From UMGS1696 sp963642885 (GTDB taxonomy: Bacteria > Bacillota > Clostridia > Oscillospirales > CAG-272), in contig CAVIJI010000013.1 of NCBI GenBank assembly GCA_963642885.1, positions 1 to 47,075 of the forward strand: a stretch of DNA of 47,075 nucleotides, in the 5' to 3' direction. A program made the position numbers and the translations under genes. Numbering within the stretch: position 1 is the first letter of the stretch; each line of letters opens with the position of its first letter. This document shows, one piece after another, positions 1 through 7,910 of the stretch. The notes beneath the pieces were generated by a model. It was not told the origin of the DNA. It ran no database searches and saw only the letters and a program-made list of their open reading frames with translations.

Positions 1-1175
1 GTATCGCTGTCGATTTTTCCGCAAAGAAAATCTATAACGGAAGTATTGTCGATATTAATTTTCTTATCAAAATAAAATGCGTAAGTTGTGTATTCGTCAT
101 AATCCGCATACCACAACTGATTTATCGTAACACGCGTCTCATCCGTAAAGAAATAGAATATCGAGTTCAGTATAGAGTAGCATTCCGAGACATCGGCTAT
201 TTGTTCACCGTTTTTACCCACTGCGTTTTCATTGAGCCAGCCTCTTACTATTCCGAGTGCTTCATATCCCGATCCTTTATATAACCTGAATGAAATATTA
301 TCGCTTTCGACAATGACGTTATTAAGCAAATCAAGGGAATAAGATGCGTCACTCGACCACACTCCGCTTTTCTTTTCGAATCTCGCGGCGGCAGCGGTAA
401 TGCCCGAAAATTGCTTTTCCTTCACTTCTCCGCCGTAGAGTTCGACAGAATCCGATGAAATCTGTGTATTCGATACGGTATTCGATGCTTTAGACGAAGA
501 ATTGTCTCCGTTCACACCGACTCTTTTTTCGGGATAAACGATTCTGAGCACAACCGCGGATATTTCACTGCGCTTGACGGTGCTTTCGGGGTTTACGGTT
601 TTACCGTTTCCCGTCATAATGCCCCAACGATACATTCTGTAAACCGCACCGGCATACCATGCATCAGATGAAACATCACTTATATCGCCCATCTTTACAC
701 TGTTTATTTCCTCGAAATCTACCCCAGAAGCCACCACCGCACGTGAAAAAAGAACGGCTATCTGTCCGCGTGTCGCCGCCGCAGAGTAGTTATCGTACTC
801 TTCGGTCACTATACCGTTATTCACGGCATACTTTACATAACCGTCGTACCAGTTTGTACTGCCTGCCAACTCCGTTGTTTTACCAGATGTCAGAAGCTGA
901 TGCGACGACGCGGCAAGTTTGATTGCCTGAGCGATTGTCACGGTGCCATCGGGCGAAAAACGAGTATCATCCACACCGGAAATAATTCCGAGAGAATATG
1001 CACCCGCAACACTCTCGTAATACCAATCGTTCTTTGATATATCCGTAAACGTGTCATTGTAAGTACGAACCGCATAAATGTCCGCCGCTTCGATTCCCGT
1101 AGCTGAAAGCAGCGCCGCAAGAAGCACTATCGGGATAAACTTTCCTATTGTCTTTAATTTTTCGAATCTAATCAT
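1..1175 (-). CDS. S-layer homology (SLH) domain protein, 3' end cut by window edge
   Basis: An open frame runs from the ATG at 1175 to the window edge (about 391 codons visible, no stop), so only the N-terminal part is present. Residues about 9-32 form a hydrophobic signal peptide. Three SLH-type modules follow: about 37-95 (starting TFTDISKNDWYYESV), 100-145 (NWYDGYVKYAVNNGIV) and 165-215 (DAWYAGAVYRMYRWGIMTG). SLH modules bind secondary cell-wall polymers and anchor proteins to the outside of the cell. The remaining visible part, after a Ser/Asn-rich linker near 220-235, is an extracellular region that I do not recognise. A consensus promoter lies about 100 bp upstream and the gene appears to be transcribed alone. 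The leader upstream of the ATG has only a weak purine-rich ribosome site. Confidence 0.85.
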   Translation of the reverse strand, partial: MIRFEKLKTIGKFIPIVLLAALLSATGIEAADIYAVRTYNDTFTDISKNDWYYESVAGAYSLGIISGVDDTRFSPDGTVTIAQAIKLAASSHQLLTSGKTTELAGSTNWYDGYVKYAVNNGIVTEEYDNYSAAATRGQIAVLFSRAVVASGVDFEEINSVKMGDISDVSSDAWYAGAVYRMYRWGIMTGNGKTVNPESTVKRSEISAVVLRIVYPEKRVGVNGDNSSSKASNTVSNTQISSDSVELYGGEVKEKQFSGITAAAARFEKKSGVWSSDASYSLDLLNNVIVESDNISFRLYKGSGYEALGIVRGWLNENAVGKNGEQIADVSECYSILNSIFYFFTDETRVTINQLWYADYDEYTTYAFYFDKKINIDNTSVIDFLCGKIDSD

Positions 1176-1270
1176 AATTTTTTCTCACAATCTATTCGAT
1201 TTACCGCACATAAACATCCTATAAACGTGACATTCGAGCATATCGTTTACTCATCTTGCCTTATACTTAA

Positions 1271-1298
1271 ATTATATCGATTTTAATAAAATAGTCAA
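1271..1298 (-). promoter_or_regulatory. Probable sigma-A promoter of the SLH protein gene
   Basis: On the minus strand, TTGACT (1293-1298) and TATAAT (1271-1276) are separated by 16 bp. It points at the SLH gene and predicts a 5' leader of roughly 90 nt. The stretch between this promoter and the tRNA promoter holds no gene. Confidence 0.6.
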
Positions 1299-1410
1299 GT
1301 CGATAAATGCAAAAACAATTTGTATATTTTATCCGGTACGGTTTTCGTGAATCAAATCAGACATCGTAATTCACTCCCGAAAAAATCTCGAAAAATCTGT
1401 AAAAAAGGTA

Positions 1411-1439
1411 TTGACAACCATTCGAATGTCTGTTATAAT
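1411..1439 (+). promoter_or_regulatory. Consensus sigma-A promoter of tRNA-Thr
   Basis: A perfect TTGACA (1411-1416) and a perfect TATAAT (1434-1439) are spaced by exactly 17 bp, ending about 30 bp before the tRNA. This is the strength expected for a stable RNA gene. Confidence 0.85.
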
Positions 1440-1468
1440 ATAAAAGCTGAATTTCAGCGGATGAATAT

Positions 1469-1541
1469 GCTAATATGGCTCAGTTGGTAGAGCACATCCT
1501 TGGTAAGGATGAGGTCCCCAGTTCGAATCTGGGTATTAGCT
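1469..1541 (+). tRNA. tRNA-Thr (anticodon GGT)
   Basis: A full cloverleaf can be drawn. The acceptor stem GCTAATA pairs with TATTAGC, the D-arm is GCTC/GAGC, the anticodon stem CATCC/GGATG encloses loop TTGGTAA with anticodon GGT, and the T-arm CCCAG/CTGGG encloses TTCGAAT. The discriminator base is T at 1541 and no CCA is encoded. The GGT anticodon reads ACC and ACU threonine codons. It has its own consensus promoter and terminator, so it is a single-gene transcription unit. Confidence 0.95.
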
Positions 1542-1550
1542 TAAAAAGAC

Positions 1551-1588
1551 GGCGTTTTGTGTACTTACGTTCACAGAACGCCATTTTT
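1551..1588 (+). terminator. Rho-independent terminator after tRNA-Thr
   Basis: The arms 1551-1561 (GGCGTTTTGTG) and 1572-1582 (CACAGAACGCC) pair over 11 bp with one G-U, and are followed by a T5 run at 1584-1588. Confidence 0.85.
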
Positions 1589-1633
1589 AATTCTCTTCAT
1601 AATTATCGATTTTCGAACAATGCATTGCTCGAC

Positions 1634-1712
1634 AAAAACGTGTCTTCGGTTGATACATGCCCCTATACCGCTCTGGTATCGGAAATTATATCAAACACAA
1701 AGACACGTTTTT
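1634..1712. terminator. Long inverted repeat downstream of copA, possible terminator or small structured element
   Basis: A perfect 13-bp inverted repeat, AAAAACGTGTCTT at 1634-1646 and its complement at 1700-1712, closes a 53-nt loop. The loop can form further helices (GTTGATA with TATCAAAC, and ATACC with GGTAT). The arms end in T runs on both strands, so it may end copA transcription on the minus strand. The loop is much longer than in an ordinary terminator, and TCGAC occurs just outside each arm (1629-1633 and 1716-1720), so a tiny mobile element is also conceivable. Confidence 0.5.
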
Positions 1713-1764
1713 TATTCGACAAATCGGGATTCCTCGCAGACAACCGTGTTACTGCTCTTACCCA

Positions 1765-4290
1765 TTATTGTTCCACACCCGAAAATTTATACCCCTCTTT
1801 TTCGACTGCCTTTTTAACCGATTTCATATTCACTTCCCCGTTCTTTTCTATTACCGCTGTTCCCTTTTCATGATCTGCGGTCACAGATACCACACCGGGC
1901 AGGGATTCTAAAGATTTCTTGACAGTCGCCTCACAGTGCGAGCACATCATTCCCTTTATCTTTACCGTTATACTCGTACTGTCATTGACAAGCTGTTTTT
2001 CCGTGTGTTTTTTACCTGATATTCGATGGTCGTGACGTGAATCGTATATTTTCAGCAAATTCAAACGCAAAGCATTGGTAACGACACAAAAGCTCGACAT
2101 GCTCATTGCCGCTGCTCCGAACATCGGATTAAGCTGCCACCCGAGTACATTAATAAATACTCCCGCAGCAAGAGGTATTCCTATAGTGTTATAGATAAAC
2201 GCCCAAAACAGGTTTTCGTGTATATTTCTTATAGTTCCCCTGCTGAGTCTGATTGCGGCAGACACATCGGTTAATTTGGAATTCATAAGCACTATATCCG
2301 CCGCGTCTATGGCGACATCCGTTCCCGCTCCTATAGCGATTCCTATATCCGCGGATGTAAGTGCAGGCGCATCGTTTATACCGTCGCCGACCATAGCGGT
2401 TTTACCTTCACGCTTTAATCTGCTTATGACTTTTTCCTTGCCGTCGGGCAGCACATCGGATATGACCTCATCGACTCCTGCTTCATCTCCGATTGCTTTC
2501 GCAGTGGACGCATTGTCACCGGTGAGCATAATCACCTTAATGCCCATTTTTTTCATCTCGCTTATCGCCTGTCTGCTATCCTCCTTTATTACGTCTGCCA
2601 CCGCTATAATTCCGAGGAGTTTATTATTTTCGGCAAAGTAAAGCGGTGTTTTACCTTCTCTGCCCAAATCCACGGCTTTCTGCTTTATTTCTTCATCGAC
2701 CGAAGTGAATCCGCCGATGAACGAAGAATTACCTCCCGCATATATTTTTCCGTTTGATGCTGCCTGTAAACCGTTTCCCGCGATTGCCTTGAATTCTTCG
2801 GTTTCGATAGGTTTTATGCCTTTGTTTTCGGCTTCACGCACAATCGCCTTTGCAAGGGGATGCTCGCTTTTCACCTCGAGTGAATATGCATACTTCAGAA
2901 GCTCGTCGGGTTCGATTCCGCTCACGGGGATAATGTCCGTTACCGCAGGCTCGCCTTTCGTGATAGTGCCTGTTTTATCGAGGGCTACAATCTGCACTCT
3001 TCCCGCATTTTCAAGTGATACGGCATTTTTGAACAATATTCCGTTTTTCGCACCCACACCGTTTCCTACCATTATGGCCACGGGAGTTGCCAAACCGAGC
3101 GCACACGGACAGCTTATAACAAGGACCGATATTCCGCGTGCTACGGCAAAACCGACATCTCGTCCCACAATAAGCCAAGCCGCAATCGTAACAATCGCTA
3201 TCGATATTACCGCAGGTACAAACACGCCCGAAACCTTATCGGCGATTTTCGCTATCGGCGCTTTTGTCGCCGCCGCATCACTGACCATTTTAATTATCTG
3301 AGCAAGTGTCGTATCCTCACCGACTCTGGATGCTTCACAGCGAAGATAACCGGATTTATTAACCGTAGCTGCCGATACTGTATCTCCCACGGTTTTGTCC
3401 ACGGGTATGCTTTCTCCCGTCAGAGCGGATTCGTCGACTGCACAGCTACCATCTGTTATCACACCGTCAACCGGAATCTTCTCTCCCGGTTTTACAAGTA
3501 AAATATCTCCTTTTTTAACGTTTTCAATCGGTACGGTTTCCGCTTTTCCGTTTCTCTCTACAACAGCGGTTTTCGGTGCAAGCTCCATCAGGCTTTTAAG
3601 AGCTGTTGTTGTTTTACCCTTCGAGTGCGCCTCGAGCATTTTACCGACGGTAATGAGAGCGAGAATCATCGCGGCCGATTCAAAGTAAAATTCATCCATA
3701 TAAGCGGCAGCCGCTTCACATCCTTCATTAATCTGAGCCGCCGTCATTTTAAACAGTGCGTATGTACTGTATCCGAAAGCGGCGGAACTGCCGAGGGCAA
3801 CCAGCGTATCCATATTCGGCGCACGGTGAATCAGCCCCTTGAACCCTTTCACGAAAAATTTTTGGTTTATAACCATTACCGCGATCGTAAGCAATAATTG
3901 AACCAGTCCCATAGCAATATGATTATTGTCAAAGAAATGCGGAAGCGGGAAATTCCACATCATATGCCCCATCGAGAAATACATTAACACAATTAAAAAT
4001 CCCAGCGATGCTATGAGTCTTTTCTTTAAAATCGGAGTTTCACGATCCTCGAGAGACGATGCTCCGTTTGATTTACCGACAGATGTATTCGCTCCTTTAA
4101 GAGAAGCGCCGTATCCTGCCTTTTCAACCGCTTTTATAACCGATTCGGGTGCAGCAGTGCCTTCGACTCCCATAGAATTCGTAAGAAGGCTTACCGAACA
4201 GGATGTGACGCCCTTTACTCCCGAAACGGCTTTTTCGACTCTCGCACTGCATGCCGCACAGCTCATTCCGGTTACATTATACTGCTCCAT
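1765..4290 (-). CDS. copA: Copper-translocating P1B-type ATPase
   Basis: This inner-membrane pump uses ATP to export Cu(I). It is 841 residues long. An N-terminal heavy-metal-associated domain carries the GMSCAAC metal site (about 9-15). The membrane CPx signature is SCPCALGLATP, the phosphorylation site is DKTGTIT, the nucleotide-binding HP motif is SEHPLAKA, and the hinge reads TGDN and GDGINDAPAL. About eight membrane segments are visible. A second metal-binding domain with GMMCSHC sits at the extreme C-terminus, about residues 775-841, after an unusual linker. The start at 4290 has a good ribosome site (AAAGGA). It lies 58 bp downstream of csoR, in one operon under the CsoR-type operators. 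The CPC motif and the csoR neighbour favour copper (or silver) over zinc. Confidence 0.93.
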   Translation of the reverse strand: MEQYNVTGMSCAACSARVEKAVSGVKGVTSCSVSLLTNSMGVEGTAAPESVIKAVEKAGYGASLKGANTSVGKSNGASSLEDRETPILKKRLIASLGFLIVLMYFSMGHMMWNFPLPHFFDNNHIAMGLVQLLLTIAVMVINQKFFVKGFKGLIHRAPNMDTLVALGSSAAFGYSTYALFKMTAAQINEGCEAAAAYMDEFYFESAAMILALITVGKMLEAHSKGKTTTALKSLMELAPKTAVVERNGKAETVPIENVKKGDILLVKPGEKIPVDGVITDGSCAVDESALTGESIPVDKTVGDTVSAATVNKSGYLRCEASRVGEDTTLAQIIKMVSDAAATKAPIAKIADKVSGVFVPAVISIAIVTIAAWLIVGRDVGFAVARGISVLVISCPCALGLATPVAIMVGNGVGAKNGILFKNAVSLENAGRVQIVALDKTGTITKGEPAVTDIIPVSGIEPDELLKYAYSLEVKSEHPLAKAIVREAENKGIKPIETEEFKAIAGNGLQAASNGKIYAGGNSSFIGGFTSVDEEIKQKAVDLGREGKTPLYFAENNKLLGIIAVADVIKEDSRQAISEMKKMGIKVIMLTGDNASTAKAIGDEAGVDEVISDVLPDGKEKVISRLKREGKTAMVGDGINDAPALTSADIGIAIGAGTDVAIDAADIVLMNSKLTDVSAAIRLSRGTIRNIHENLFWAFIYNTIGIPLAAGVFINVLGWQLNPMFGAAAMSMSSFCVVTNALRLNLLKIYDSRHDHRISGKKHTEKQLVNDSTSITVKIKGMMCSHCEATVKKSLESLPGVVSVTADHEKGTAVIEKNGEVNMKSVKKAVEKEGYKFSGVEQ

Positions 4291-4348
4291 TAAATATTTC
4301 CTTTCCCTTTATTGGTAATCCGAATAATCGGCGTTCCCTTATTTTGCG

Positions 4349-4675
4349 TCATTTAATGATTTTACCGAGAGTATCGACAAGCTCATCGGCAATATCGTCA
4401 CGGCCGTCCCGTATATCGTTTACCACACAGGTCTTTATGTGATTTGCGAGAAGCTCCTTATTAAATGCACTCAAAGCCGCATTTACAGCCGCGACCTGAA
4501 TCATAATATCGGGACAATACGCATTATTTTCCACCATACCTTTGATTCCGCGTATTTGTCCTTCAATTCGGCTCAGACGATTTATCAACTTCTTATATTC
4601 GTCAGGTGAACGTTCTTTATTCGTATGACATGCGTTTTTATGACATGAGCAGCAGCACTTTTTTGTATCATCCAT
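4349..4675 (-). CDS. csoR: CsoR-family copper-sensing repressor
   Basis: This small all-helical DNA-binding repressor (DUF156 family) releases its operator when it binds Cu(I). The protein has 108 residues if it starts at the ATG at 4675, chosen because GGGAGG lies 10 nt upstream; the frame stays open further upstream without such a site. The family's Cys-His-Cys copper ligands are visible as Cys54 (YCPDI), His79 and Cys83 (NHIKTC). The conserved helix RLSRIEGQIRGI precedes them. The N-terminus is unusual in carrying five cysteines and two histidines within residues 7-17 (KKCCCSCHKNACH), which could bind additional metal. It is the first gene of the csoR-copA operon and very probably regulates it through the two palindromes just upstream. 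Confidence 0.9.
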   Translation of the reverse strand: MDDTKKCCCSCHKNACHTNKERSPDEYKKLINRLSRIEGQIRGIKGMVENNAYCPDIMIQVAAVNAALSAFNKELLANHIKTCVVNDIRDGRDDIADELVDTLGKIIK

Positions 4676-4718
4676 AATATGAGCCCTCCCGATAAATTTT
4701 GATTTATCATCACACACA

Positions 4719-4735
4719 ATACCCTCATGGGGTAT
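4719..4735. promoter_or_regulatory. CsoR-type operator, proximal copy
   Basis: The 17-bp near-palindrome ATACCCTCATGGGGTAT follows the G/C-tract dyad typical of CsoR sites (TACCC...GGGTA). It lies just downstream of the -10 box, where the transcript starts, so a bound repressor would block initiation. Confidence 0.75.
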
Positions 4736-4739
4736 TTAT

Positions 4740-4768
4740 ATTATATACCCCGTGAGGGTATTTATCAA
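4740..4768 (-). promoter_or_regulatory. Promoter of the csoR-copA operon
   Basis: On the minus strand TTGATA (4763-4768) and TATAAT (4740-4745) are spaced by 17 bp. The spacer is filled almost entirely by the distal operator, so repressor and RNA polymerase cannot both occupy it. Confidence 0.8.
4745..4761. promoter_or_regulatory. CsoR-type operator, distal copy in the promoter spacer
   Basis: The 17-bp dyad ATACCCCGTGAGGGTAT matches the proximal copy in both half sites. The centres of the two copies are 26 bp apart, about two and a half helical turns. Confidence 0.75.
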
Positions 4769-4862
4769 GCTCGAATATGCATAAATATATCGCCGCTTTT
4801 CTTTCCGTTATAGGTGAATCGCTTAATGTGGTGCCGCGAATTGTTCGATGTTCTGTCAGAAT

Positions 4863-4892
4863 AAAAAAATCCGCCGACATTTTACTGTCGGC
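4863..4892 (-). terminator. Terminator of the blaI-blaR1 operon
   Basis: Arms GCCGACA (4873-4879) and TGTCGGC (4886-4892) form a 7-bp stem. On the minus strand it is followed by a T7 run (4863-4869). It starts about 10 bp after the stop of the M56 gene. Confidence 0.85.
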
Positions 4893-4901
4893 AGACATTT
4901 T

Positions 4902-7265
4902 TTAATACTGATTTGCCGCATATGATATTATACGATATGCGTACATAATGCTCTCTCCGAATGATATCGTCTGATGCGGATCTACAATACCGTCCGTTGA
5001 ATCAATCAACCCTATACCGTACACTTCCTCAATGGCAGAATGAACTCCACCCTCTCGCAAACCGACAATGATAGGCTCATCGTCTCGAATAACGGCATAA
5101 GTCATTCCGTTTAAAATCGACAAAATCTTATCGAATCCGTCCGAATCGGTCAGAATAAAATATCCGATGTATTCGCCGTTCTCATCTGTTAATTTTTCGA
5201 AATAATCGAAAACAGAGTAGCCTGTACCGTTAAGACGTTTTTCAAGCGAGTTCAATTCCGAACGGCTCAATACGGTGCATTTATCCTCGGTGAGGTACGT
5301 ATATGTTGTCTCACCTATCTCCGCATAGCCGTTCAGCATTTTCTCGATAGTATATCCGCTTTTGCGGAATAAAATCTGTGCTATTTCCGCCGTACAGCCA
5401 TCCTCGCGATCCTTGAGATAATAAACATCACTTCTTTGTCCGGCTATCGCCGCACCGAGAATGTTTGTGAGTGACGTTTTTTCTCCGTTTGTAACGTCGG
5501 AGTTGAGAACATAAAACGAGCTGTTATTTTTAATAAGGCTGTCTATATTCACGATGTCGGCGCCGTATTCACCTCTCGCAAATGTCGCCGAATCGATTTC
5601 GGTGTAGAATTTATAAAACTTATTTCTCGACCAGTCATCATTGATTCGCGAAAGAATCAGTTCCATCATGGATGAGGTGTAAAATCTTTGGAAAGAAACA
5701 TCCGCGCCCTCAACGCCCTTATTATAGCACATCAAAAGCGATTCGGATTCGGTCGGTGTCAGAACCGCCAGAATACCGTTCATTTCGGATACCGAAATAT
5801 ACTCGGGCAACATTGAAAGAGAAGTATATTCCGTATTAACGTTTCCGTCCGAAAGAAGGTAGGCAATGCAGTAATTTACCACTGCACACGACTCAACGGA
5901 TAATATATCATCGCTTCTCAAACCGTTTACGTAGTCCACGATTTCGGAGGTGAAATATCCGCTGCCCGCTACCGTTCTTTTGAATTTTTCGAGACTTCCG
6001 TTTCCGATTTTTCGTCTGTGTTCCACAGACATTTTTTGCTCGATAAGCGTTGCGGCATTTTCAAGATAACCCGAAACAATCACCTTTTCGGACAACTGCA
6101 GTACTCTCTCGCTCTTTCCGGAATCAGCGGAAAAATTCTCGATGTACGCATCGTACTCACTGTTTTGCGAAATAATGGGATTTGTCAGACAAATCGCTAT
6201 TATAACCGCACACAAAGCAAACGAGGCGGTGCGTGAAATAAACTTTTTATTCTTTTTGTGTGATATACTGAGAAGTCTTGCTTTGAGACTTCTTCCGGTT
6301 GCCGACATATTGCATCCCGCCTCAGCCGTTTCCGTGTAAAGCGAATGACGGCATATCATTCTCGCGTATTCGGCCGCCGACATTCCGAAACAATCGATGG
6401 TTCGGTAATCACACAGCACTTCAACGTCATTTCTCAACATCTTTTTGACAACCCAAATCAACGGGTTATACCAAAACATGCATGAAACATACGACGAAAA
6501 AATTATAACAAAGTTGTCGTTGTGTTTGAAATGGCTGAGCTCGTGTGCGAACACATACAATGCTTCCTTCTCACTCATATCCTCACGGCAAATCACCGCG
6601 GGATGAACACATCCGGCAAGCATCGCCGTATCACCTATGCGGAGCTCGGGCAGCTTTTTATCGTCGATTTTCAGTTTAGCGGCAGTCAGTCTGAAAATGT
6701 CCAGCATCTCACCGTCCGTACACGGAAACGATTTTCTCAATACCCTTCTTTTGGCGTATATGTAAATAAAGGTATTTGCCGTCACAAAGAGTACGGCTCC
6801 GACGGCATACACGACGAGCACACACACATTAATTTTTTTTGCGCTTTTGTGTGATTCCTCGCCTATATCGTTTATCAGATATTCGCCGATTGTAACGGGA
6901 GATTCGTTTTCTTCGTTGTGCTTTATCGGCTCTTCCGAAGCCTGCCTTACCTCTCTTGACGTAACAATCGTGTACGGATTTTCCTCGATGCCTTTTTCTG
7001 CTTCATAGCTTTCGACCTCATCTCCGATATCGTTTGTCAGAGAATACATTATTTCTCTTCCGACCGGTATGAGATTGTAGACCGACAGCCTGCTCTCCGG
7101 AAAAATCGGACAAACAAGGCGCGCCAACAGAACTACCCACATAACCATTCCGATAATGGGCGGTATTCTGCACTTAAATATTTGCTTAACGGCTATTATT
7201 ATCAATGCGGTTACAGATGAAAATATCGTTACCTGCATCAAAAGCAGAATCAAAAATTCTGTCAT
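4902..7265 (-). CDS. BlaR1/MecR1-like M56 family membrane metalloprotease
   Basis: This 787-residue membrane protein is likely a signal-transducing zinc protease partnered with the BlaI-type repressor encoded upstream. Hydrophobic segments lie near residues 4-26, 36-55 and 147-171, with another near 350. The zinc site HELSH is at about 241-245, in the context FAHELSHFKHND, and a downstream glutamate-bearing segment follows. The roughly 400-residue C-terminal part is extracytoplasmic; I see no SxxK/SxN/KTG set of a penicillin-binding sensor, so it may sense something other than beta-lactams. The ATG at 7265 was chosen because GGAG lies 8 nt upstream; a TTG four codons earlier is the alternative. 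It follows the repressor gene by 21 bp. No beta-lactamase gene is nearby. Confidence 0.82.
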   Translation of the reverse strand: MTEFLILLLMQVTIFSSVTALIIIAVKQIFKCRIPPIIGMVMWVVLLARLVCPIFPESRLSVYNLIPVGREIMYSLTNDIGDEVESYEAEKGIEENPYTIVTSREVRQASEEPIKHNEENESPVTIGEYLINDIGEESHKSAKKINVCVLVVYAVGAVLFVTANTFIYIYAKRRVLRKSFPCTDGEMLDIFRLTAAKLKIDDKKLPELRIGDTAMLAGCVHPAVICREDMSEKEALYVFAHELSHFKHNDNFVIIFSSYVSCMFWYNPLIWVVKKMLRNDVEVLCDYRTIDCFGMSAAEYARMICRHSLYTETAEAGCNMSATGRSLKARLLSISHKKNKKFISRTASFALCAVIIAICLTNPIISQNSEYDAYIENFSADSGKSERVLQLSEKVIVSGYLENAATLIEQKMSVEHRRKIGNGSLEKFKRTVAGSGYFTSEIVDYVNGLRSDDILSVESCAVVNYCIAYLLSDGNVNTEYTSLSMLPEYISVSEMNGILAVLTPTESESLLMCYNKGVEGADVSFQRFYTSSMMELILSRINDDWSRNKFYKFYTEIDSATFARGEYGADIVNIDSLIKNNSSFYVLNSDVTNGEKTSLTNILGAAIAGQRSDVYYLKDREDGCTAEIAQILFRKSGYTIEKMLNGYAEIGETTYTYLTEDKCTVLSRSELNSLEKRLNGTGYSVFDYFEKLTDENGEYIGYFILTDSDGFDKILSILNGMTYAVIRDDEPIIVGLREGGVHSAIEEVYGIGLIDSTDGIVDPHQTISFGESIMYAYRIISYAANQY

Positions 7266-7286
7266 GGGATACTCCAAGTCCGTTGC

Positions 7287-7718
7287 TCAGTCCTCAATCT
7301 CGTTCAAGATTGCCATAATATCCTTTTTTTCCTTTTTACTGAGCTTTCCTTCACGCAGGAGTGATGCCATAAGATTATACGCGGAGTTATCGAACACTCT
7401 CTCCACAAACGAGTCTACTTCGTATTTTACGCACTCGTCTTTGGTGGTTTTCGGGGTGTACTTATAAACGCCCGTTGTCTTGTCTATCTCAACCGCGTCT
7501 TTTTCCGCAAGTCTGATAACAAGCGTGCGTATGGTGGTATTGCTCCATCCCGTCGTTTTGGTGAGCTCCTGAACTATTTCCCCCAAGGTCATGCCGCGCT
7601 CATTATTTTCACAGCCATCCCAGAGTACTTTCATTATGCTCCACTCAGCTTCGGAGATTTTTACGGTTTTTCTTCTTCCTCTCATATTGTCAGCCACATA
7701 CCATGGTATCGCAGCCAT
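7287..7718 (-). CDS. BlaI/MecI/CopY-family transcriptional repressor
   Basis: This is a winged-helix repressor, normally a dimer cut by the partner M56 protease when the signal arrives. The family core is clear: ISEAEWSIMKVLW, then the recognition segment TGWSNTTIRTLVIRLAEK, then the C-terminal dimer region. The protein is up to 143 residues. The start is uncertain. The ATG at 7718 sits only one base after AAGGAGG, closer than normal, while the ATG at 7685 fits the usual family N-terminus but has no ribosome site; between them lies a perfect 12-bp palindrome (ATACCATGGTAT, 7698-7709). It heads an operon with the M56 gene behind a consensus promoter and probably represses its own transcription. 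Confidence 0.85.
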   Translation of the reverse strand: MAAIPWYVADNMRGRRKTVKISEAEWSIMKVLWDGCENNERGMTLGEIVQELTKTTGWSNTTIRTLVIRLAEKDAVEIDKTTGVYKYTPKTTKDECVKYEVDSFVERVFDNSAYNLMASLLREGKLSKKEKKDIMAILNEIED

Positions 7719-7787
7719 GCCTCCTTTTCATTGTTTACGTATTTTTAAAATATCAATAACATTGTATCAAATAATTTAATATAGTTA

Positions 7788-7816
7788 ATTATACATTATT
7801 CGGACACATCTGTCAA
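7788..7816 (-). promoter_or_regulatory. Promoter of the blaI-blaR1-like operon
   Basis: Minus-strand TTGACA (7811-7816) and TATAAT (7788-7793) have a 17-bp spacer. The -10 is embedded in an imperfect dyad (TATAATTAACTATA, 12 of 14 positions symmetric) that is a candidate repressor site. Confidence 0.75.
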
Positions 7817-7910
7817 CGTGCAACAATGCCAAGATGTCAGCGGCTGTTATGTACAATATTACCAAGAAAACGCAGAACCGAGTTCATTATTCAGCGGATT
7901 ACAAAGATTT

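Noticed and set aside
1475..1873. Open frame of 132 codons over tRNA-Thr and its terminator
   Set aside because: It begins inside the tRNA and runs through the terminator and into the end of copA; no ribosome site.
2705..3301. Long antisense frame opposite copA
   Set aside because: It is a shadow of copA codon structure and has no ribosome site or motif.
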